From the NCBI GenBank assembly GCA_937920105.1, contig CALETH010000014.1:1-41962 (forward strand): 41,962 nucleotides of DNA. Reading direction: 5' to 3'. Position 1 is the first letter of the stretch. Every line of letters starts with the position of its first letter. This stretch comes from an uncultured Bacteroidota bacterium. Its GTDB lineage: Bacteria > Bacteroidota > Ignavibacteria > UBA10030 > UBA8401. The notes under the pieces are model-generated. The model searched no databases, was not told where the DNA came from, and saw nothing but the letters and a program-made list of their open reading frames with translations. A program made the translations under genes and the position numbers. Shown in pieces: positions 1 through 8,411 of this stretch.

Positions 1-146
1 TTGATAATTACAAAATTATTATAACGAAATTTTAAAAAACTATTTATTTATGGGATTTATATAATTAATTTGCAAAAAAATATGCAATAACATCAACCAT
101 AAAAACTACTATCCTTCTTAATCAAGATTTCGTTGAACAACAAATA

Positions 147-479
147 GTGGGTAGATTTGTTGAACTTTTTAATACTCCGCTTATAAATAATAAAATTCAA
201 TTCCAATCTATTATTGAAAAAACAAGTTCTTTCTATAAAAATGAAAACAAAAAAATTAGACGATTTATTATGAAAACAATTTTTGAACTTATTCATATAG
301 AAAAATTTTTGCAGCAAGCAAGTAAAAAACAATACTCTTCATCAGAAGAATTTCAAAAAAATATGAGAAGTTATATTGTTGCAGAAATAAACGAAATATT
401 AAAACCCAATTACTTGTGGCTATATGGATTGATAATAATAAATGTAGTAGTTGCAATAACCTTAAAATTTATCTTGTAG
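147..479 (+). CDS. Small hypothetical protein with C-terminal membrane helix
   Basis: I do not recognise this 110-residue product. The last ~20 residues (from LWLYGLIIINVVVAI on) form one strongly hydrophobic helix ending almost at the stop, so a tail-anchored membrane protein is plausible; the rest is charged and Lys-rich. The start is uncertain. Position 147 is a GTG without a clear ribosome binding site, an in-frame ATG lies at 270 (69 residues), and the frame stays open upstream to a stop at 66-68 with no ATG. It could be the remnant of a longer gene. It ends 7 bases before the thiolase start, so the two may be co-transcribed. Confidence 0.4.
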   Translation: MGRFVELFNTPLINNKIQFQSIIEKTSSFYKNENKKIRRFIMKTIFELIHIEKFLQQASKKQYSSSEEFQKNMRSYIVAEINEILKPNYLWLYGLIIINVVVAITLKFIL

Positions 480-486
480 AAAAACT

Positions 487-1698
487 ATGAATACTCCCTA
501 CATCATTGATGCTCTTCGCACACCGATAGGAAGTTTTGGTGGTTCGCTTTCCACAATTCGTCCCGATGACCTTGCAGCAATAGTCATCAAAGAACTCATC
601 AAAAAAAATCCAAACATTCCACCTGCAGAAATTAGCGATGTAATTTTGGGTTGTGCAAACCAAGCGGGAGAAGATAATCGCAATGTTGCGAGAATGTCAT
701 CACTTCTGGCAGGGCTTCCATTTTCTGTTCCGGGAGAAACGGTTAATCGACTTTGTGCATCGGGAATGAGTGCAGTAATAAATGCAGCAAGGGCAATTCA
801 GGTAGGTGATGGTGATATGTATATTGCTGGTGGTGTGGAAAGTATGACACGTGCACCATTTGTTATGGCAAAATCTTCTTCCGCATTTTCTCGCACTGTA
901 GAAATGTATGATACAAGTATTGGTTGGCGATTTATCAATCTGGAAATGAAAAAATTGTACGGTGTGGATTCTATGGGAGAAACAGCAGAAAATGTTGCTC
1001 AGCAATTTTCTATCACACGAGAAGACCAAGATATTTTTGCATTTCATTCACAACAAAAGGCAACTGCTGCACAAAAAAATGGAAGATTTGTGGAAGAAAT
1101 TTTTCCAATATCTATTCCAAGTAAAAAGGGAGAGTCAATAATTTTTTCCCATGATGAATTTGTGAAAACAAATACTACCATCGAAAAACTTTCTCAATTA
1201 AAACCAGCATTTAAAAAAGATGGAACAGTAACGGCAGGAAATTCTTCTGGAATTAATGATGGAGCAGCTGCAATACTTCTTGCTTCCGAAGATGCAATGA
1301 AAAAATATCAAGTAAAACCGAGAGCAAAAATCATTGCTTCCGCAGTGGTTGGTGTAGAACCACGCATTATGGGAATCGGACCAGTGCAAGCAATAAAAAA
1401 AGTCTTACAAAAAGCAAATCTGAAATTACAAGATATTGATGTGATAGAATTAAATGAAGCATTCGCTGCACAATCTCTTGCATGCATTCGTGAGTTGGAA
1501 TTGAAAGACGATGACGTCCGAATTAATCCCAATGGTGGAGCAATTGCATTGGGTCATCCATTAGGAATGTCCGGTGCAAGATTGATTATGACAGCAATGA
1601 TTGAATTAGAAAAACAACAAAAGCGTTTTGCATTATGCACGATGTGTATTGGTGTGGGTCAAGGAATGGCTCTGGTGATTGAGAGAGTGGAAAAATAA
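487..1698 (+). CDS. Acetyl-CoA acyltransferase (thiolase), 3-oxoadipyl-CoA thiolase-like
   Basis: Degradative-type thiolase of 403 residues, a normal family length. It should cleave 3-oxoacyl-CoA with CoA, or run the reverse condensation. The nucleophilic Cys is C90 in NRLCASGMSAV. The other catalytic residues are H357 in GHPLGMSGAR and C387 in CTMCIGVGQGMAL; NEAFAAQ is also present. The stretches GCANQAGEDNRNVARM, GWRFIN and CIGVGQG are those I associate with PcaF/PaaJ 3-oxoadipyl-CoA thiolases rather than AtoB or FadA. No other aromatic-degradation or beta-oxidation gene is in the window, so the true substrate is open and no symbol is given. The gene ends at a 31-bp palindrome facing a convergent gene. 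Confidence 0.93.
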   Translation: MNTPYIIDALRTPIGSFGGSLSTIRPDDLAAIVIKELIKKNPNIPPAEISDVILGCANQAGEDNRNVARMSSLLAGLPFSVPGETVNRLCASGMSAVINAARAIQVGDGDMYIAGGVESMTRAPFVMAKSSSAFSRTVEMYDTSIGWRFINLEMKKLYGVDSMGETAENVAQQFSITREDQDIFAFHSQQKATAAQKNGRFVEEIFPISIPSKKGESIIFSHDEFVKTNTTIEKLSQLKPAFKKDGTVTAGNSSGINDGAAAILLASEDAMKKYQVKPRAKIIASAVVGVEPRIMGIGPVQAIKKVLQKANLKLQDIDVIELNEAFAAQSLACIRELELKDDDVRINPNGGAIALGHPLGMSGARLIMTAMIELEKQQKRFALCTMCIGVGQGMALVIERVEK

Positions 1699-1710
1699 AA
1701 CAATATATAA

Positions 1711-1741
1711 GACTACAAAAGTTTTAAAAACTTTTGTAGTC
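1711..1741. repeat. 31-bp perfect palindrome between convergent genes
   Basis: Two 15-base arms (GACTACAAAAGTTTT and its exact reverse complement) around a single A. It lies 12 bases after the thiolase stop and 10 bases before the stop of the convergent membrane-protein gene, so it could act as a bidirectional terminator. There is no T-tract on either side. It shares its centre, AGTTTTAAAAACT, with the palindrome at 40390-40420, which points to a palindrome family. Confidence 0.75.
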
Positions 1742-1751
1742 TCTTGCGAAG

Positions 1752-2264
1752 TTATTCCCAAAAAATTTTATAAATTCCCCAACAAATTGCACTGATACAA
1801 GTCAGTACACCCATCCAAAAAATAAATTCTCCTAAAGGTTCTCCCCATTCTACGATAGTATATTTTCGTAGAACAGTTCCCCAATCATGTTTTCCACCGA
1901 TGAGTGGAAGAATTTTTGCTTGTGCATCTTTAATGTAAATACTTACATCAATACAAGAAATTCCCGTAAAGAAAAGTGCTGTTGGAAATGTAAATGAACG
2001 TTCTCTGAAAGCAACAATAAACCATGCTAAAGGAATGAGTACTTGAGTGATGGAACCACCAAGCATGTAGAGTGTATTTCCGAAAGGCATGAAGAAAAAA
2101 TGTCCTGCTTCGTGAATGTACAAAATAATAAGGTGAGTGAACCACAACAAAGCGGGAAGATGAAATGAACGTGTTGGTGTGTAAAGATGTAGACACGCCA
2201 AATACAAAAGATAGGTGAGTATGATATACCAAAAAACGGAAAAAATTTTTTTAAAAGAAATCAC
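1752..2264 (-). CDS. Multi-pass membrane protein with HEAGH zinc-protease-like motif
   Basis: A 170-residue, mostly hydrophobic protein with about five membrane segments (roughly 10-28, 36-50, 66-86, 93-108, 148-166). HEAGH at residues 51-55 fits the HExxH zinc motif, here buried in a membrane segment as in site-2 (M50-like) proteases. A second polar patch, GGKHDW at 123-128, could supply the third metal ligand. The classical M50 LDG motif is not obvious, so membership is unproven and it may be an inactive relative. The start is GTG with weak GAAGA upstream. It follows the lipoprotein gene by 32 bases on the same strand. Confidence 0.65.
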   Translation of the reverse strand: MISFKKIFSVFWYIILTYLLYLACLHLYTPTRSFHLPALLWFTHLIILYIHEAGHFFFMPFGNTLYMLGGSITQVLIPLAWFIVAFRERSFTFPTALFFTGISCIDVSIYIKDAQAKILPLIGGKHDWGTVLRKYTIVEWGEPLGEFIFWMGVLTCISAICWGIYKIFWE

Positions 2265-2296
2265 TCTTCAATAAAAATAGTTTTGGTTGGGTATTT

Positions 2297-3130
2297 TCAT
2301 TCAATTATTACTTTAACCGTTTTTGATACTGCTGAACCAAAATAACCATAACCGTTGGTGATACCAGCATTTTGTGTTTTACGTTCTTTAAAGTTATAAT
2401 AATTATTATCATACGCAGAAATAGTAATTATGCAAGAATCTATTATACCATAGTACGATAATGTTTGAGAAAACGTAAAGGATAAATCTTGAGTATCAAA
2501 GTAATAAGAAAACTTTCTATCATAAGGACTTGGTGTAAAAAAAGTAATCACACCTTCATATCCTTTTGTATTTTCGCTGGCTGTCCATCGTAAAGGAACT
2601 TCTATTCTTGAATCTTTTCTTGTGAATTTTTGTTTTTGCACAGGCGTAATAATTTCAAAATCTCCCGGTATAGTTGTTTCTCCTACCATTTCTTCTCCTG
2701 TTGTTTTCACATTGATACGATATCTCTGTTTTGGTTCTGCAACAGTCATGTTTTTGTAATATTGTTTGATGTACGAAGAAACAACTGTATCCATTGTATT
2801 GGTAATGTGATTGTAAAAAATATTTGTAAAATAAGATGTATCTTTTGTGAAAATAAATGATGATGTGGTAGTATTTTCATGAAGAGTTATAAGAGCATCG
2901 TATTCAAAAAAATCTCCACTAACATGATTAGGTTCATCATCTTTTAATAAACTTTCAAATTCATCGGGTGAAGCAGTTTTGTAAATATAACATTCTTGTA
3001 AATCTTTGTTGGCTTCTATTCTACACAGTATGCTGTTGGGATATACTGTATCAACATTGTTAATATCTTCGCAAGAAAAAAATGTTAGTGTTGATATAAA
3101 AAATATGCTTAAAATAAAATATTTATTCAT
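2297..3130 (-). CDS. Outer-membrane lipoprotein, DUF4249-like, TonB-receptor partner
   Basis: A 277-residue lipoprotein. The ATG at 3130 gives a signal peptide ending in a lipobox with Cys at residue 20 (TLTFFSC); a longer reading into the palindromic element upstream is unlikely. The body is beta-rich, with a stretch around GEEMVGETTIPGDFEIITP and a closing segment NAGITNGYGYFGSAVSK. The same pattern recurs in the lipoprotein at 5552-6286 (AGINNAYGVFASISVDS near the C-terminus), so the two are related and fit the DUF4249-type lipoproteins often found next to TonB receptors. It probably sits on the outer membrane with the receptor encoded upstream; the ligand is unknown. Confidence 0.7.
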   Translation of the reverse strand: MNKYFILSIFFISTLTFFSCEDINNVDTVYPNSILCRIEANKDLQECYIYKTASPDEFESLLKDDEPNHVSGDFFEYDALITLHENTTTSSFIFTKDTSYFTNIFYNHITNTMDTVVSSYIKQYYKNMTVAEPKQRYRINVKTTGEEMVGETTIPGDFEIITPVQKQKFTRKDSRIEVPLRWTASENTKGYEGVITFFTPSPYDRKFSYYFDTQDLSFTFSQTLSYYGIIDSCIITISAYDNNYYNFKERKTQNAGITNGYGYFGSAVSKTVKVIIE

Positions 3131-3144
3131 AATATTATTAGAAA

Positions 3145-3275
3145 TAGCCACGTTCTTTAGAATGTGGGAAAAAATTATCAACATCCATATTTTGGGCTTT
3201 AGCCCATACAGTTTTTTTGTTGGCTAAAGCCAAGGTATGTTCTTATCTTTTCCACGACCTAAAGGTCGTGGCTAC
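3145..3275. repeat. Nested inverted-repeat (REP/MITE-like) element
   Basis: About 131 bp that form one large imperfect inverted repeat. The outer ends are TAGCCACG...TGTGGGAAAA at 3145 and its inverted counterpart ending CGTGGCTA at 3275. Inner palindromes are TGGGCTTTAGCCCA (3193-3206) and TTGGCTAAAGCCAA (3220-3233), and each outer end is itself a hairpin, such as CCACGACCT/AGGTCGTGG at 3252-3271. It fills nearly the whole gap between the receptor stop (3278) and the downstream lipoprotein start (3130). No ORF inside. Confidence 0.75.
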
Positions 3276-3277
3276 TA

Positions 3278-5545
3278 TTAAAATTCTACTGTTACTCCAA
3301 ATGTGGGAAAAGGAAATGGTGCTTCTGCTATTGGTAATTTAAATACTGATGCAATTGGGTCGTACATATTAAAAATGTGGATATAGGGTATTACTAAAAC
3401 ATTTCCCCAAATAAAATTTCCGGTTACACCAATATCCCAACGGTGATAGGGAAAAACTCGAGAAAAATTTTTTTGTCCTTTAATACTTTGCCAACTATAT
3501 TGAGTATGTACCGAATCCCACCAAAAAAATACTTCCTCTTCTTTTACAAATTTTCCTAATGTTCCTGTATAAGGAACACCACTAGAATACGTCCAAAAAG
3601 AATTGAATGTTAAAAAATCTGCTATTTGTACTGTTCCGTACATTTTGAATGTATGTGTTCTATCATAATGTGCAAAATATAAATAGTTCCCATTATCTTT
3701 AATAGTTCTTGCCAGTGAATATGAAATCCAGCCCTGAAACATTCCTTCATATTTTTTTAGTGTCATATCTATTCCAGTAGAATATCCATCTTCAAATCTA
3801 TATTTATTGTTAATAATGTTGTAGGTTGAAGCAATATTTTTCCTGTTTTTAAAATATCCTTCCACAAGAAGGGAAATATCATTGTTAGGATTCCATTGCA
3901 GTGCTGCAAGATAGTGTTCGGAAATACCAAGTTCCTTTTTATTTTTTGCCAAAAAATAAATGGTGTATGGTGCAAAAATACCGTATCCATCTCTATCTTC
4001 TTTCAAAACAAATAAGTGTTGAAAATATGTTCCAAATCCGGCATAGAAAGAAAGTTCCGGAGAATAGTGATAGTGTGCTTTGAGAAATGGAGAAAATAGT
4101 GTGCGGTCTAATGATTGTAGATAACTGGTTCTTGCTCCAACAATAAGTGAAACATCTTCTCTTGGTTGTATTTCATCCGCAATATAAAAAGTGTGAAGTT
4201 GTGTTTTTGTGTTGTAGAAAAAAGTATCATCAGCATAATCAAAAAAGGAAGATGGTTTTGGCAGAAATAAAGATTCTCCATCGCTAAAACTTTCCCAATG
4301 AATATCCCAATTATAATCTAAAATTTGTTTTTTACTTTCTATACCAACCAAAATAGAATGGTGTGAAAGTTGTACTGTTGCTTCTGCTTTTGCTCCGTAT
4401 TCGGTGATTGAATTGGTGATTGATAGTGATTGCAAAACATCATTAAGATTTTTTTCATAAAAGATAGAATAATTTCTTCCATTACCACCTAATGATGCAT
4501 TAGTATAATAAAGATTTCCCGCAATAGTAAAATTTTCATTAGTGTGTTTCCACACAGCATTGTAAATTTTATTTCCCCAACGTATTGGTTCGTACTCATC
4601 AATACTTTTTTTAAAAAATGGATTGTAATAATCTCGTGAATAGAAACTGCTAAAGTTCAAAGTATTTTTTTCACTGATGGGAAGAGAGAGTTTTGCAAAA
4701 AGGTCATAAAAATAGTAAGGGTCTTCTTGAACAAATGCCTTTGCTATCATATCTATATATGTTTTTTTTCCGGCAATAATAAATTTTCCTTTTCCGAATG
4801 GACCTTCCAAATATGCTTTTGAACTTACTAATCCGAGCGATGCACTTCCTTTATAAAATGATGCAATATCATTTTTGGTATTGAGTGAAAGTATTCCGGA
4901 AAGATGTTCTCCAAAATTGACAGGATAGTTGGAAAGATACAGTGTTTCATCATATACAATATCGCTGTTGATTGCTCCGAATATTCCGCTGAAATGGTAA
5001 GGATTGTAAATGGGAATGTTATCTAACGCAATAAGTGTTTCATCAAAATTTCCTCCACGTACGTATATTTGAGAAAATAATGCACTGGTTGCAGCGGTAA
5101 CTCCCGGTACCATTTGTGCAATATGGACGGGGTCCGGTTCTCCTAATGATGGTGTATTTTTTAATTCTTGTAAAGAAATGTGTTGTGTTGCGATGGTGTG
5201 AACAGTAGTTTCATTTTTTTTTGCGGTAATAGAGATTGGGTCTAACTCTATTGTTTGTTCTTCTAACGGGAAAAATACATCAATAATTTTTTTATTTTCA
5301 ATAATAATATTTTTTTGTATGGTCTTATATCCTAATAATCGGACTTCGATGTTTGTACTATCTGTAGAAAGTGGACAACTAAAAAATCCGTTATGGTTTG
5401 TTGTGGTGATAAATGTGTTGTTTATAAAAATAGAAACGCCTTGCAGTTTTTCTGTTGTTTTTTTGTTGGTAACAAATCCGCGGAGTGTGGTTTGGGAGAA
5501 AAGGAGTGATGAAAAGAATATGTTAAGAATGACAAAATAATACAT
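3278..5545 (-). CDS. TonB-dependent outer-membrane receptor with N-terminal carboxypeptidase-regulatory-like domain
   Basis: A 755-residue outer-membrane transporter. After a signal peptide (cleavage near LLFSQ), residues ~20-95 form a CarboxypepD_reg-like beta domain (LRGFVTNKKTTEKLQGVSIF). Next come the plug (IYVRGGNFDETLIALDNIPI and PVNFGEHLSGILSLNT) and a long barrel ending in an aromatic residue (TFGVTVEF), as usual for BAM substrates. It should import a ligand with energy from TonB/ExbBD, none of which is in the window. It starts 6 bases after the lipoprotein gene at 5552 and repeats the receptor-lipoprotein order of the upstream pair. Substrate unknown. Confidence 0.88.
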   Translation of the reverse strand: MYYFVILNIFFSSLLFSQTTLRGFVTNKKTTEKLQGVSIFINNTFITTTNHNGFFSCPLSTDSTNIEVRLLGYKTIQKNIIIENKKIIDVFFPLEEQTIELDPISITAKKNETTVHTIATQHISLQELKNTPSLGEPDPVHIAQMVPGVTAATSALFSQIYVRGGNFDETLIALDNIPIYNPYHFSGIFGAINSDIVYDETLYLSNYPVNFGEHLSGILSLNTKNDIASFYKGSASLGLVSSKAYLEGPFGKGKFIIAGKKTYIDMIAKAFVQEDPYYFYDLFAKLSLPISEKNTLNFSSFYSRDYYNPFFKKSIDEYEPIRWGNKIYNAVWKHTNENFTIAGNLYYTNASLGGNGRNYSIFYEKNLNDVLQSLSITNSITEYGAKAEATVQLSHHSILVGIESKKQILDYNWDIHWESFSDGESLFLPKPSSFFDYADDTFFYNTKTQLHTFYIADEIQPREDVSLIVGARTSYLQSLDRTLFSPFLKAHYHYSPELSFYAGFGTYFQHLFVLKEDRDGYGIFAPYTIYFLAKNKKELGISEHYLAALQWNPNNDISLLVEGYFKNRKNIASTYNIINNKYRFEDGYSTGIDMTLKKYEGMFQGWISYSLARTIKDNGNYLYFAHYDRTHTFKMYGTVQIADFLTFNSFWTYSSGVPYTGTLGKFVKEEEVFFWWDSVHTQYSWQSIKGQKNFSRVFPYHRWDIGVTGNFIWGNVLVIPYIHIFNMYDPIASVFKLPIAEAPFPFPTFGVTVEF

Positions 5546-5551
5546 TCATGT

Positions 5552-6286
5552 TTAAGGTTTAGTAACATTAATCAAAATCGAATCCACACTTATAGAAGCA
5601 AAAACTCCATAAGCATTATTTATTCCTGCAACAAGTTCTTTATCAATAAAATATTTTTTATAGTTTTCATCAAAACTGATAACTTTGGCAATGTACTGTC
5701 CAGTATCACGTACCACTATTGATTTCGTTTTTTTATTTATAATTTCTTCCTCTATTCGTCTATCAAAATATCCTGGTAAAAATTCCTTTAAAGGATAAGT
5801 CAAAGAAAAAATGTATTGGCGTTCAATAGTATCACTCCATTCTATAAGTAATGTATCGGAAGAGTTTTGTAATTGAATATTTACAATTTTTGGAGTAATA
5901 AATTCTACTAATGTTGGTGTATGAGTGTTACCATCTATTATTTTTCCATCTGTTTCTATGAGAACATTATAATTTGTATTTGGTTGAATAAAACCAACAG
6001 AATCAATCTTGTAAAATTTTTCTTGTGGAAATTTATCTTGATATATTTCTATCATTGATTTTCCATTAATTGAAACATTTGCATTGTGAACAAAGTTTTC
6101 TAACGCAGTTGTATTAGTTTCAATATCATTTACCTTATAACAATAGACTTTTTGTTTGTTTTGTTCATTAGAAAGAATAGCAATAACACTATAGTTTTTA
6201 AAATTCTGATATGTATCGTCAGGAAATGAACAACCACAAAAAATACAAAAGAGAAAAAATACAAATATGTTAGTTTTAGAATGCAA
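5552..6286 (-). CDS. Outer-membrane lipoprotein, DUF4249-like, TonB-receptor partner
   Basis: A lipoprotein of about 244 residues. The best start is TTG at 6286, because on the minus strand GGAGG lies 5 bases upstream of it; a TTG four codons earlier would lie on the ribosome site itself. The signal peptide ends in a lipobox, CIFCGCS. The chain looks like the DUF4249 group: an extracellular beta-sandwich-like body with VEFITPKIVNIQL in the middle and AGINNAYGVFASISVDS near the end. It overlaps the stop of the upstream receptor by 11 bases and ends 6 bases before the next receptor, so it is translated with both. It probably helps capture ligand at the cell surface (inference). Confidence 0.75.
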   Translation of the reverse strand: MHSKTNIFVFFLFCIFCGCSFPDDTYQNFKNYSVIAILSNEQNKQKVYCYKVNDIETNTTALENFVHNANVSINGKSMIEIYQDKFPQEKFYKIDSVGFIQPNTNYNVLIETDGKIIDGNTHTPTLVEFITPKIVNIQLQNSSDTLLIEWSDTIERQYIFSLTYPLKEFLPGYFDRRIEEEIINKKTKSIVVRDTGQYIAKVISFDENYKKYFIDKELVAGINNAYGVFASISVDSILINVTKP

Positions 6287-8411
6287 TATTTCCTCCAATC
6301 AACGGTAGTATTGGAATACCTGTAAGTTCTGTTGTTTGAGGTGGAATATAGGAAGTATTTAAACCAATAAAATATTTGTTCTTATTATTATAGAGATTAA
6401 GTATGCTTAAGAATGCACTACATTGTGTATTACCTATAGAAAAATTATATGTTAATGTACAATCTAATCGGTGATAGATTGGTGAGCGTCTACTATTAAG
6501 TTTTTCATACAACGGATGTGCAGAAAAAGATGATGTAAATGGTTCTGTTATAATATCTCGCTTTTCATTTCCAACCCATGCGATTTTTGTTGGTGTTGAA
6601 AAAGGAAGCCCAGTTTGTAATTGCCAAAATAAAGAAATATTCCAATGTTCATTTAATTTAAACGAGCCAAATATTTTCATACTATGGCGTTGGTCATAAT
6701 CTCCCCAATAAAAATAATTTCCAATATTCGCTGTTGAAAAACTTAAAGTATAACTTATCATACCATCTATTTTATCATCATGATATTGCGTAGAAAAATC
6801 TACTCCAGTAGTGTTTTCATTGGAAGTATTGTGAGTTTCATCTATTAAGACAATGAGAGGAATGTTTTTTCTCATGATGGAATATAGTTCTACACTAACA
6901 TTCGTATTCCGAATTATATTTTTTTTATGTATTCCAAAAAGAAAATGGTGAGCAGTTGGAAATGTTTTTGTTGATAAAAAAGGAACAGAAAATCCTGTAG
7001 AAAAAAGAGAACTTTTTTGTTGTTGGGTAAAATACGTAAAGAGTTGAAAATATTTTCCATAACTTACATAAAAATCCATCTCATTTTCCAATGAGTATTC
7101 TGTACGTATAAATGGTGAATACATAATATTAGAAGTAGTAAAAAAATAATCTATTCTACTGCCAAGATTGAATGTTAATGACGGAGAAAAAGAATATTTA
7201 TCTATAAAGAAACCACTCATGATATTTTCTTTTTGAGAGGAAGAATATTCTGGTGGTGCAAAATCAAAAAAAACTTGGGTTGGTGAATTTATAGTACCTT
7301 CCAATAATGAAGAGTGTATTTTCCAATTAGTACTGATTAAAGGATGACTATATTCTATCCCAGCATTAATATTATGGTTCTGAATGTTGTAATTAAAATT
7401 TCCTTTTATTCCTGCTTGAGTAATATTATTATTTGCAATTATACTATTAATATCGGTTGTCGGCTCTTCTTTTAAGAAACGGGTGGTATTTGCGTCGACG
7501 TAATACGTTGTATAATAACCAGAAAAAGAAATATTGACATTTTTTTGAGTATTGTGAAAGAATTCTATTTTACTCACAAAATTTCCCCAATGGGGTATAG
7601 AGTAATCTTGAGGATATGTAAATTTATCCTCTTCATCTTTACCAAAAATATCATATGTATCTTGTGAATGGTACATAAAGATAGAGAAATTATTTTTTTC
7701 ATCTATAGTTAATTGATATTTGGAATAAATATCATAAAAATAATATAAGGGTGGATGGTCGCTCATAAATACTGCAATAACATCAAGATACATTCTTCGT
7801 CCTGCTACTTGTAAATTTCCATTGCCTAATGGTATATTCATTGTTGTTTTTGCGGAAAGTATGCTGATTGATGTATTGCTTTCAAAAACAGGATTTTCAT
7901 TTTGTGTTTCTATATTACATAATCCTGAAACAACACCACCAAACATAGGCGGATAATTGCTAGTATATAATGAGATGTTTTGAGCAATATCAGGATTTAT
8001 GGAAGAAACAATTCCACCTAAATGGAAAGAATTAAAAATTGGCACACCATCTAATAAAAATAATGATTGTAATGGTGCTCCACCTCTTATAACCGGTGAA
8101 GATGAAAATTCATTACTTTGAGAAATGCTTGGAAATATTTGCAGAGTACGAAGAATATCTGATTCTGCCATTTTGGGAAACATTTCTATTTCTTTAATAG
8201 AAAGTATATGTGTTGGAGTGATGAATTTTTCTTGTGAAGTAATAATATTAACGGTATCTAATTGTACTGTTATAGTATCTACTTTTTTTGTAATAGTACT
8301 ATCGAACAAAAAAGTTTGAGAAGATACTTTTTGTAAAAAAATAAATAAGAATAGTGAAGATAAATACTTCACTATTCTTAAAAAAAAATTTGTGTTATTT
8401 TTAATAAACAT
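6276..8411 (-). CDS. TonB-dependent outer-membrane receptor lacking the N-terminal regulatory domain
   Basis: A 711-residue receptor. A hydrophobic signal region (YLSSLFLFIFLQKVSSQ) is followed by only a short linker in place of the carboxypeptidase-like domain of the paralogue at 3278-5545. The plug follows: SPVIRGGAPLQSLFLLDGVPIF and NYPPMFGGVVSGLCNIET. The barrel ends in LPLIGGNIAF. The two receptors share plug wording and order, which suggests an old tandem duplication. Its ATG at 8411 lies inside the end of the upstream lipoprotein gene (11-base overlap), which points to translational coupling. Substrate unknown. Confidence 0.87.
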   Translation of the reverse strand: MFIKNNTNFFLRIVKYLSSLFLFIFLQKVSSQTFLFDSTITKKVDTITVQLDTVNIITSQEKFITPTHILSIKEIEMFPKMAESDILRTLQIFPSISQSNEFSSSPVIRGGAPLQSLFLLDGVPIFNSFHLGGIVSSINPDIAQNISLYTSNYPPMFGGVVSGLCNIETQNENPVFESNTSISILSAKTTMNIPLGNGNLQVAGRRMYLDVIAVFMSDHPPLYYFYDIYSKYQLTIDEKNNFSIFMYHSQDTYDIFGKDEEDKFTYPQDYSIPHWGNFVSKIEFFHNTQKNVNISFSGYYTTYYVDANTTRFLKEEPTTDINSIIANNNITQAGIKGNFNYNIQNHNINAGIEYSHPLISTNWKIHSSLLEGTINSPTQVFFDFAPPEYSSSQKENIMSGFFIDKYSFSPSLTFNLGSRIDYFFTTSNIMYSPFIRTEYSLENEMDFYVSYGKYFQLFTYFTQQQKSSLFSTGFSVPFLSTKTFPTAHHFLFGIHKKNIIRNTNVSVELYSIMRKNIPLIVLIDETHNTSNENTTGVDFSTQYHDDKIDGMISYTLSFSTANIGNYFYWGDYDQRHSMKIFGSFKLNEHWNISLFWQLQTGLPFSTPTKIAWVGNEKRDIITEPFTSSFSAHPLYEKLNSRRSPIYHRLDCTLTYNFSIGNTQCSAFLSILNLYNNKNKYFIGLNTSYIPPQTTELTGIPILPLIGGNIAF

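Noticed and set aside
1711..1741. The 31-bp palindrome as a plain intrinsic terminator
   Set aside because: No T-tract on either side, and the same core occurs at 40390 inside an operon, so a simple terminator call is insufficient; it is listed as a repeat.
3131..3184. Longer start for the lipoprotein at 2297-3130
   Set aside because: It would read through the palindromic element and bury the signal peptide 18 residues inside the protein.
3145..3275. The nested inverted repeat as a riboswitch or structured leader of the lipoprotein gene
   Set aside because: The symmetry is that of DNA-level inverted repeats (hairpins at both ends in opposite orientation), no known riboswitch core is visible, and the gene downstream is not metabolic.
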